Assembly (NCBI RefSeq): GCF_009371985.2
Contig: NZ_VIKU02000004.1
Coordinates: 1 to 64,000 of the forward strand
DNA: 64,000 nucleotides
Direction: 5' to 3'
Source: Pelagihabitans pacificus
Lineage (GTDB): Bacteria > Bacteroidota > Bacteroidia > Flavobacteriales > Flavobacteriaceae
Shown here: positions 20,401 to 26,776 of the stretch, piece after piece
Position numbering within the stretch: the first letter of the stretch is position 1
How the letters are laid out: each line of letters starts with the position of its first letter
The notes under the pieces: generated by a model
Database searches by the model: none
The model's input: only the letters and a program-made list of their open reading frames with translations
Told to the model about the DNA's origin: nothing
Made by a program: the position numbers and the translations under genes

Positions 20401-21468
20401 ATGCTTGGTAATACGTCTGGCATGCATGTCCAAATTTCCCGAATCAAAGGCTTCGTGATATTTCTTTTCTTTAAAAATCCCCTTGGGAGTGCCTATCCAA
20501 AGGCTTTGCTGTTGGTCTACAAAAAAAGTGTTGATGCCTTTATCCAATAACCCTGGTTCCAGGATGATGGGGGCAAGGCTCATGTGGTTTGGGTCGAAAC
20601 GGTATATGGAAGCGGCATTTCCAATCCAATAATTTCCTTGGCTATCGGTGGTTATATGCGTAAAAGTCTCTTGAACGGGAAGCTCCCTTTGAACAGCTCC
20701 ATTTTTATAGAGTATCATAGTGTTCTCCAAGCAAACCAACAACCCTATGTTCGGAATATATTCCAGTAGCCTTATTGGGGAATCAAAGGTAAATTGATGT
20801 TGTAGTCGTTCCTCTCCGGGGTGAAAGGAGAATAACTCATTATTTTTATCTACCAACCAAATAACATCGGTACCCACGGCTATGGGCCGGTTAAAACTAC
20901 CGATTCCCAAGTTCTTGTAAGCATTGGTATGGATGTTGAAAAGAGTATAGCCCCCATCGGAAACACTTATTAGCCGGTCTTTATCGACCGGCTTTATTTT
21001 GGAAACAAGAGTGCCTTTAAATGAAAAGGGATAATCCGTTGAAAAATTGACGAACTTCATGTTCTTGGCTGAAAACTTGGTAATACCTCCACCGTAAGTG
21101 GCCAACCAATAGTTTTGATTGGAATCAATGGTAATATCCTTTATCCAATTGGCCGCTATCGACTGCGGATTCTCCGGGGAGTTTCTAAATATTTGATATT
21201 CATAGCCATCATAACGATATAGTCCGTCTTGGGTACCTATCCAAATAAATCCCTTCGGGTCTTGAACAATGGAAGATATCCATTCGTTCGACAGTCCCAT
21301 CTCCATAGTTTTAAGGACTGTTGTCTGTTCTTGCGAAATACAAAGGGAGGCGTATAAAAAGGAAATAACCAGGCATGTCCTAGACCTTCTGCGCTGTGTT
21401 CTTTTCAAGGGGCGCATTGAATCGAACCGTTTTGAAAGCCGGGAAAAATAGCGTCGTACCGTTTTCAT
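17476..21468 (-). CDS. Hybrid two-component system sensor-regulator (HTCS, SusR-like)
   Basis: 1330 residues combining a full signalling chain: an N-terminal membrane signal, 'reg_prop' beta-propeller repeats (WIGTQDGLYRYDGYEY style, about residues 50-690), a Y_Y_Y domain, a membrane helix near 765-785, a HisKA domain with H822 (IAHEFKTPLSLI), an ATPase domain (about 925-1030), a receiver domain with D1119 (VSDIRMP), and an AraC helix-turn-helix (about 1225-1325). Such proteins sense oligosaccharides in the periplasm and switch on polysaccharide utilisation loci. No SusC/SusD pair is present in the window, so the target locus is not adjacent. Confidence 0.95.
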   Translation of the reverse strand: MKTVRRYFSRLSKRFDSMRPLKRTQRRRSRTCLVISFLYASLCISQEQTTVLKTMEMGLSNEWISSIVQDPKGFIWIGTQDGLYRYDGYEYQIFRNSPENPQSIAANWIKDITIDSNQNYWLATYGGGITKFSAKNMKFVNFSTDYPFSFKGTLVSKIKPVDKDRLISVSDGGYTLFNIHTNAYKNLGIGSFNRPIAVGTDVIWLVDKNNELFSFHPGEERLQHQFTFDSPIRLLEYIPNIGLLVCLENTMILYKNGAVQRELPVQETFTHITTDSQGNYWIGNAASIYRFDPNHMSLAPIILEPGLLDKGINTFFVDQQQSLWIGTPKGIFKEKKYHEAFDSGNLDMHARRITKHKGTLYVGGAEGLYGVSHPDSIEQLSDRPIMAILAEENAIYAGSDGPSIYKLTGKTIKEIPIPNKGGRLTVLGMVRDQNKRLWVGTWKGIAVYDENDRLLNYIILNHESEDWEAKTTKMHIDTKDRLWIITAANGIYRIDGVSNIDLDAVDARIKNYRYQKENLRSLSSNILVTLEEDRDGNLWFGSDIGIVRYHESNDDFERMYYQGALFDKKIMTLRSDDRNNLWITTINDGIYVYRSEENYLQHFTKNDGLISNAFLYGSGFFDAPDQKIYFGTDEGVQQINLDKYATKKISHTPIITGFNVQSNSGEEIFHAGQIPFMEEVSLTAVQNDFSVRFSALDFLHPEKIQYSYSLDNGNWKTTDLQTAYFTNIPYGNHLLKVRALYDGHSTNDAISQLKINIAPPWYLSTLAKSVYALLLVMACYGIYRYLKWRWTMKLHLQLKEEEAIRLQKLNDFRSKLYTNIAHEFKTPLSLITGPIDQQLTKSSLSESEYSNLAMVKRNAYRMTSLVDQLLQLSKLEEGKLQKTLQKADLGLFLHMISKSFEYRASLKRMHYDVRIDPTGSVWYDEDILEKIVTNLLSNAFKYSPEKGYCGFYVKYEEASVLITVQNTIHESHRLDPEKLFERFYQKDEFAEGIGVGLSLVKELVAFYGGNIEVVFEEKDKLSFKVILPIQEDSLAETDSSDNCRSRIVMATREHDDMAEGKKVINEGERPILLVVEDHAEIRSFIKQSFQTSYRVLEAGNGQVGLRIALEQVPDIIVSDIRMPIMNGIQLCNRLRADGRTSHIPIILLTANNSQEMELTGLDSGADDFVAKPFKIQLLEKRMENLISLRQALRARYNKELVLKPKNIVVSAADELFFEKVQQILDDHLYDPSFNAATFSAKATMSRMQLHRKLLAYTGLSTSAFIRSQRLRQAKRLLKDSDFTISEVGYAVGFSTPTYFMKRFKETFGQTPSEYQVSLKNRAFTANVTIS

Positions 21469-21679
21469 TCGCCAAGAGAGTTCATTTTGAAAATAGAAAA
21501 GATACTGATCATCCCTTTCAAGTGAATCTTTTTTTTATAAATGGGTCCAAATAGTGTATAGAATGCCCTTTTTAAGACTTCCACAAGGTTTTTAAAGGCA
21601 AAAACAGGGATGGCAGAACACAAATTCCATTTTTTGCCCGATATTCATGGTGTCAATTAAAAGCTAACCAATCTTTGCA

Positions 21680-22573
21680 ATGGATATCGGCCTTCTTTCC
21701 GTAAGCATGAATGTGTATTCTACCAAACGAATCGCTGAAGAAGCCGTTAAAATGGGTCATTATATCGAACTGATCGATCACACCAGATGTTCGGTGAAAC
21801 TTGGGGGAGATAAACCTCGCATTTTTCTGGGGGAGGAAGATATCACCGACGGGTTCGATGCGGTCATTCCAAGAATTGGAGCCAAGGTCACACGCCACGG
21901 GGTCGCGATCGTCAAGCAATTCGAAATGAACGGAGTGTTCAGTACGGCGCGTTCTTTGAGTATCGCGAGGGCGAGGAACAAGGTGCGAACCCTTCAGATT
22001 ATGGCCCGCAAGGGCATCCCGATTCCTGAAACCCTGTTTTCTATTAATCCCGATAACATCGGACAACAGATAGAAATTTTGGGCGGTGCCCCGGTGATTA
22101 TTAAAATTCAGGAAGGCACGCAGGGGCTCGGGGTCATTTTGGCGGAGACCAAGAAATCGGCCAAGTCGATTATCGATACTTTTTATAAAATGGATACCAG
22201 TATTCTTATGCAGGAGTATATCGAAGAGAGCAATGGCGAAGATATCCGGATTATCGTCGTTGGTAATAAGATTGTGGCCAGTATGAAACGCACAAGCGAT
22301 GTAGAAGAATTCAGATCCAACATACATCGGGGAGGCACTACGGAGGCTATCAAACCTTCGACCAAAGAACAATTCATTGCTATCAGTGCCGCAAAACATT
22401 TAGGTTTGGGGGTAGCAGGGGTCGATTTAATACGTTCCAACCGAGGGCCGTTGTTAATAGAAGTGAACGCCTCGCCGGGCCTTCAGGGAATTGAGGCGGC
22501 AACAGGTACCAATGTAGCAAAGGAAATCATTCTGTATGTCGAGCGAAATAGGAAAAAGCGAAGAAGGCGATAA
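21680..22573 (+). CDS. rimK: RimK-type ATP-grasp ligase (ribosomal protein S6 glutamate ligase family)
   Basis: 297 residues: an N-terminal RimK domain followed by an ATP-grasp fold with IIKIQEGTQGLGVILAE, LMQEYIEESNGEDIRIIVVG and the metal-binding LIEVNASPGLQGIE. RimK adds glutamates to the C-terminus of ribosomal protein S6 in gammaproteobacteria; in Bacteroidota the acceptor is not established. The C-terminal tail is very basic (RKKRRRR). It is followed within 55 bp by an aspartoacylase-family gene, a pairing that suggests linked amino-acyl chemistry. Confidence 0.88.
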   Translation: MDIGLLSVSMNVYSTKRIAEEAVKMGHYIELIDHTRCSVKLGGDKPRIFLGEEDITDGFDAVIPRIGAKVTRHGVAIVKQFEMNGVFSTARSLSIARARNKVRTLQIMARKGIPIPETLFSINPDNIGQQIEILGGAPVIIKIQEGTQGLGVILAETKKSAKSIIDTFYKMDTSILMQEYIEESNGEDIRIIVVGNKIVASMKRTSDVEEFRSNIHRGGTTEAIKPSTKEQFIAISAAKHLGLGVAGVDLIRSNRGPLLIEVNASPGLQGIEAATGTNVAKEIILYVERNRKKRRRR

Positions 22574-22627
22574 GTTTCGAGACCGAGTTTCAAGTTATGT
22601 GATTATACAATACTATTTTTTGTTTAG

Positions 22628-23587
22628 ATGGACCAACATGGAAATATCATTATTGGTGGTGAAGCGGTACAACCGGGGGAGAACAAGCTGCTTAAAATAA
22701 GTATCGACCGTTTACCAACGGGAACCTTGATCGACATACCCGTTTATGTCTTTAATGCAAAAAATCCTGGGCCAACACTATTGGTTCAGGCAGGACTCCA
22801 TGGAGACGAGATCAACGGGATCGAAATCGTTAGGCGCATGTTGCACGAGAAACGATTTCATATCGAATCGGGAGCAGTTATCGCCGTACCCATTCTCAAT
22901 ATTTTTGGATTTATCCATTTTTCGAGGGACGTACCCGACGGAAAAGACGTAAACCGAAGTTTTCCCGGTACCAAGTCGGGCTCGATGGCCAGTAGAATTG
23001 CCTATCACTACGTTTCTGAGATCATGCATCAAATCGATTATGGGGTTGATTTGCATACGGGAGGAGGTCAACGGCACAATTTTCCACAAGTGAGGTATAC
23101 CCATGAAGACCTGGAAAGTGCGCGACTGGCCGAAATCTTTAATGCACCATTTTCCTTTTCATCCAGATTGATAAAGGGTTCATTTCGAAATACTGCCTTC
23201 AAGATGAAAAAGCCTACGGTCGTCTATGAAGCCGGTGAGAGTATGCGATTCGATGATTACGCTATTTTGGAAGGGATGCAAGGGATTCTTAATGTGATGA
23301 GGCATCTGGGGATGATAACAAGCATAGAACCTACCTATTCGGAGCGATTCCAAAGTATACGCCTCTTGGAGCGAAAATGGTTACGGGCTCCGACCGCCGG
23401 AATGTTCATTCCAAAAATTACCAATGGAAGCGAACTCAAGAAAGGGCAGGCGATCGGGGTCATTACGGATACCTACGCGAAACATAGCAAAACAATCAAG
23501 GCTCCGTTCGGAGGTCATGTGCTTTGTATCAACCACCAAGCAGTGGTTAACCAGGGGGATGCCTTATTTCATGTGGGTAAAGCCTAA
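22628..23587 (+). CDS. Succinylglutamate desuccinylase/aspartoacylase family hydrolase
   Basis: 319 residues of the M14-like AstE/AspA family. Zinc ligands are seen in QAGLHGDEING (His and Glu) and in GVDLHTGGGQRHN (His), with a catalytic Glu in VVYEAGESMRFD. The C-terminal 90 residues form a lipoyl-like beta domain common in this subgroup (APTAGMF... GQAIGVITD). Members remove acyl groups from N-acyl amino acids; the true substrate is unknown. It is probably co-transcribed with rimK. Confidence 0.85.
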   Translation: MDQHGNIIIGGEAVQPGENKLLKISIDRLPTGTLIDIPVYVFNAKNPGPTLLVQAGLHGDEINGIEIVRRMLHEKRFHIESGAVIAVPILNIFGFIHFSRDVPDGKDVNRSFPGTKSGSMASRIAYHYVSEIMHQIDYGVDLHTGGGQRHNFPQVRYTHEDLESARLAEIFNAPFSFSSRLIKGSFRNTAFKMKKPTVVYEAGESMRFDDYAILEGMQGILNVMRHLGMITSIEPTYSERFQSIRLLERKWLRAPTAGMFIPKITNGSELKKGQAIGVITDTYAKHSKTIKAPFGGHVLCINHQAVVNQGDALFHVGKA

Positions 23588-23653
23588 AAGGAATAGTTCA
23601 AACGCCTATACTTTAAAACAATGCTTTTCGTTCTATCTTAAACCTCTCTTTGG

Positions 23654-24022
23654 ATGCTACAACGCTGGAAATCGCTTAGCTATACCACCAGATTCTCCAT
23701 CGTGGCCAGTATCATTATGTTCGTTTTGGGGTTTCTAGGCATGGGTATTACCGGTGCGATGCTTTACTACATGGTTTTTTTCGCTCTGGGAAAACATCCC
23801 CATTTTGATACTTGGCATGGCGATTGGGTCTGGCCCGCCATGTTGCTCGTAAGCATGGTTTATCCCTTAGGATTTATCTTTGGCGGACTCGCTTGGCATT
23901 ATTTAAAGAAGCAGATCGACTCGAAGTGGATTCTTCGTATCATGTATGTTTCAATTTTATGGCTTTGGGCCGTATTTTTATGGTATGTAACCATTCAAAT
24001 AAACCTACATCATCTAGAATAA
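23654..24022 (+). CDS. Small integral membrane protein
   Basis: 122 residues with three hydrophobic helices (about 14-42, 60-82 and 92-114) and a His/Trp-rich loop HPHFDTWHGDWVWPA between the first two. I do not recognise a family. It follows the aspartoacylase-like gene by 66 bp on the same strand and may be in its transcription unit. Confidence 0.65.
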   Translation: MLQRWKSLSYTTRFSIVASIIMFVLGFLGMGITGAMLYYMVFFALGKHPHFDTWHGDWVWPAMLLVSMVYPLGFIFGGLAWHYLKKQIDSKWILRIMYVSILWLWAVFLWYVTIQINLHHLE

Positions 24023-24167
24023 GGTACTTCTGAATAATGGTTTGGCCGACCAATCGGTCTGTTCTTCTTGTCGGTATACTATTTTTAAAAGCAGATCTGC
24101 CCCTTCATCGTTGTTTTAAGGAAATAATCGGCCTCTGCCATAAGAGCGGAACAAACCCAAATCATCA

Positions 24168-24189
24168 AAACCGACCCATTGGTCGGTTT
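24168..24189. promoter_or_regulatory. 22-bp palindrome resembling a TetR-family operator
   Basis: AAACCGACC and GGTCGGTTT are perfect inverted arms around CATT. ACCGACC/GGTCGGT arms are common in TetR-type operators. A partial second copy (CCGACCAATCGGTC) lies at 24046-24059. It could also be a hairpin ending the upstream plus-strand genes. No TetR gene is in the window. Confidence 0.35.
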
Positions 24190-24315
24190 GTTGTTACGAT
24201 AGTTATCTGGTAAAAGTAGATGCGATTTGCTCAATTTACCTCTGCATGGGAGGTCAACAAGTACTTTTCCATGATTTATTCGGAACAAAAAGACGTCAAA
24301 ATGACTCGGCGACCT

Positions 24316-24741
24316 CTACGCAAGTTGTTTTCTTTTTTTGATTTTTTCCATACTCCACGCGATGGCTTCTTCCAAGTCGTTGAATTGCCGAATGGAGTTT
24401 TTAAAGAACATACGTTCCAGGACCAGACTCGCAAAACTACCTTGGGTACTTCCCACAACGGAGTAGAAACTGAGTTGGTGCCTGTTTTTGTAAAACTTGA
24501 TCCAATCGGTGGGCACCACGTAGTATTTGTTGATTCGGTTGGAGATGTATGCAATCGGTTGGTCCTCACCAAAGACTTGGTGGGCAACCTTAACAGCTTT
24601 TTCCGCCATTTCCCAATCAAAGACCACCCCTTCTTTTATTTCGGAGATAACCAAACCATCGAAATAATAGAAAACACCGAATTCAAATTCCCAGACTTCC
24701 TTTATGTTCTTAAAGAAATCAAGATTCTTTACGCATTTCAT
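24316..24741 (-). CDS. Conserved hypothetical protein (STAS/SpoIIAA-like fold possible)
   Basis: About 141 residues from the ATG at 24741 (MKCVKNLDFFKNIKEV); the frame is open further upstream to an ATG at 24876, but the shorter form begins where the conserved part begins. Key features are FGVFYYFDGLVISEIKEGVVFDW, PIAYISNRINKYYVVPTDWIKF and a C-terminal FNDLEEAIAW. Small proteins of this kind recur in flavobacteria without known function; the terminal 'F-x-x-LEEAIAW' is reminiscent of SpoIIAA/STAS-like domains. Confidence 0.65.
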   Translation of the reverse strand: MKCVKNLDFFKNIKEVWEFEFGVFYYFDGLVISEIKEGVVFDWEMAEKAVKVAHQVFGEDQPIAYISNRINKYYVVPTDWIKFYKNRHQLSFYSVVGSTQGSFASLVLERMFFKNSIRQFNDLEEAIAWSMEKIKKRKQLA

Positions 24742-24885
24742 GGCCAAAAGAATATCAAGTTTTGGAGGATTAAATATACCAACAATTATTGATTTCCGCT
24801 GTAAGTAAATAGATACCGAAGCCACCATGGTTTCTGATAGTTTTTGATGGCCTTTGGAGGTTTGCCAATGTTTCAAAATCGCGTA

Positions 24886-25275
24886 CTACCCCTCCATATC
24901 ACCTAGCTGAATGGAAAGGGCCTTGGTCGACAATTGTACTTCGATGAGGGATAGTAGCAACGAAATCATCAGGAAAACAAGGCTGATTCCGAAAACAATA
25001 TTTGCCATGACAGTCATTTCCACATAGATTAAAAACATAGTAATGGCAGAAAGTAGAAAGCTGATAATGGCAGTTGCCTGCATGTTTTTGATGATGGTCA
25101 GCCGTTTGCGCAATTGTTTAACTTGTCGGCCAACGGACGTGGATTCTGTTTCCCGATATTTTTGATGCAATTGACGTATGAGGGCGGCAATAGCCAAATA
25201 TCGGGCGTTGTACGCCAACATCGTGAGCGAAATGGCCGGAAATAGTAGGGCGGGAATACTTAGGGTCAGTTCCAT
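24886..25275 (-). CDS. DUF2721-family membrane protein
   Basis: 129 residues with one hydrophobic helix at the N-terminus, a basic cytoplasmic-looking middle (QLRKRLTIIKNMQ) and two helices at about 68-85 and 90-112. The pattern matches DUF2721. Function is unknown. Its ATG overlaps the stop of the ThuA-like gene (TAATG), so translation is coupled. Confidence 0.8.
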   Translation of the reverse strand: MELTLSIPALLFPAISLTMLAYNARYLAIAALIRQLHQKYRETESTSVGRQVKQLRKRLTIIKNMQATAIISFLLSAITMFLIYVEMTVMANIVFGISLVFLMISLLLSLIEVQLSTKALSIQLGDMEG

Positions 25276-26249
25276 TACTTCTTTTCGAATTTCCTGGAAC
25301 TTGACTTTTCCGCAGTTGGAAAGCCTTCAGGGATCTCTTGGGTCACTTTTCCTGTTGCCGCCCATTCGGAACCTCTAAGCATGGTGGTCATAAAACCGAT
25401 GCATTCCACGGAATAATCGGCATGCCCCATGATGTTATGAAAAATGCGGCCTTTTCCGTAGTTCAAGACCATTAAAGCCGGTTCATGTCTTCCCGTGCCC
25501 TTATTGTCGGGGTCGGCATAGGCGGTGGCCAATATCGTCATATTTTCCGCTGGGCCTCGAAGGCTGTTGTAAAGCTCGTCTTTGGTGTGCATCCAAAGCT
25601 GCGGCATGCCTTTGGTGATGGGATGTTCGGTATTTCTGAGCTGAATTTGGTATTCGCTCTGAGGGCCATGGGCACCGGCTGGCCCAGGCGTAGTATCCCT
25701 GATTTCCTCACCTTCATCATTGTAATAAACATACGGTCCGTCTTTTTCGGTACGGTCGCCCCAACCCCCAAGCCCAATCATTTTGTTATAGGCCTCCCAC
25801 TGGGGAAAAGAGTTGTCGGCTGCGTGGAACACGACCAGTCCGCCCCCGTTCAGCATGAAAGTTTCAAAGGCTTTTTGCGTCGTCTCTGGCCAAGGGGCCG
25901 CATTCCATCCAAAATTGGAGATGACCAAATCATATTTTGAGAAATCCGGGCTGTAGTCGGGATCGGTCTGGGGTTTGTCCAAGGCTTGGGTTTTTGGGAC
26001 TCCATCGATGGCATAATCGGCCAGGTACTCTTCCCCTTCCCACGTATAGGCAGCGCGTGCTACATCTACCGTAAACAGCCCGCTTGCTTCCATTTCGGCT
26101 TTTAGCATGTAGCTAATTTTAGGCCATTGTTCGTGGTTGTTTTGACCGTCGAGGATAAGGGTCCTGATTTTAGGCTGCGCTCCTTGGGCAAGTAAGCCAC
26201 CTAATGTAGAATTGAAAATGATAAGTATTAGACAAACGCTTTTCTTCAT
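25275..26249 (-). CDS. Secreted ThuA-like domain protein
   Basis: 324 residues with a signal peptide (about 1-21). The ThuA fold (PF06283, glutamine-amidotransferase-like) is shown by IRTLILDGQNNHEQW near the start, DLVISNFGWNAAPWPE, GGGLVVFHAADNSFPQW and the late IFHNIMGHADYSVECIGFMT. ThuA-like proteins are frequently found with sugar metabolism and are often exported in Bacteroidota; enzymatic activity is unproven. It sits in a tight minus-strand run with GyrI-like and BNR-repeat genes. Confidence 0.87.
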   Translation of the reverse strand: MKKSVCLILIIFNSTLGGLLAQGAQPKIRTLILDGQNNHEQWPKISYMLKAEMEASGLFTVDVARAAYTWEGEEYLADYAIDGVPKTQALDKPQTDPDYSPDFSKYDLVISNFGWNAAPWPETTQKAFETFMLNGGGLVVFHAADNSFPQWEAYNKMIGLGGWGDRTEKDGPYVYYNDEGEEIRDTTPGPAGAHGPQSEYQIQLRNTEHPITKGMPQLWMHTKDELYNSLRGPAENMTILATAYADPDNKGTGRHEPALMVLNYGKGRIFHNIMGHADYSVECIGFMTTMLRGSEWAATGKVTQEIPEGFPTAEKSSSRKFEKK

Positions 26250-26271
26250 TATCTAGATATTTTTAGGTTTA

Positions 26272-26775
26272 TCAATGGTTTTTGGAAACTTCTTTTCTTT
26301 TTATTGGAACCCAAACCTCTTCCTCGGAATCGGGATGGTTGTTTCGATATTTTTCGCCTAATAGCTCAAAGTGGGGTCGATGATCCGGTTCGTAATCTGA
26401 ATTGGGCAACCAATGGTTATAAATGAACTGGGCCATTTTCGGAAAATCCGAAGAAAGTCCTTTAAAATCGAAAACAGCGTATAGTCCCGCGGGAAGGTCG
26501 AATATTTCAAAACCATTCGGTATATTTTGTAGCTTGTCGGCTTCCATGCACGCCCATTTCGTAAAGGTATTGTGAGGATCGAAATTCTTGAAGTATCCTA
26601 GGTCGTACAGCTGTACGGAATACCGTGTAGTAGTTGTGATCGAATTTTCCCCAACCACATCTTTCATAAAACCGTTCCACAATTCCCGGGTTCTGTTCTC
26701 GATCAATGACATCCTCACCGATTTGCCAACCAGTTTCTTTGACGACAGTAGTTCTAAACGTGGTTCCGATGGCAT
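26272..26775 (-). CDS. GyrI-like/AraC effector-binding domain protein
   Basis: 167 residues forming a free-standing GyrI-like domain: start EPRLELLSSKKLVGKSVRMSL, then WNGFMKDV, and the ending NGFEIFDLPAGLYAVFDFKG...HWLPNSDYEPDHRPHFELLGEKY typical of effector-binding domains. No DNA-binding part is present, so it probably binds a small molecule directly. It is 1 bp downstream of the BNR-repeat gene, so the two are co-transcribed. Confidence 0.85.
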   Translation of the reverse strand: MPSEPRLELLSSKKLVGKSVRMSLIENRTRELWNGFMKDVVGENSITTTTRYSVQLYDLGYFKNFDPHNTFTKWACMEADKLQNIPNGFEIFDLPAGLYAVFDFKGLSSDFPKMAQFIYNHWLPNSDYEPDHRPHFELLGEKYRNNHPDSEEEVWVPIKRKEVSKNH

Positions 26776-26776
26776 A

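Noticed and set aside
24220-24792. 190-codon plus-strand ORF
   Set aside because: It lies antisense to the conserved minus-strand gene at 24316-24741, which carries the recognisable motifs; the plus frame does not.
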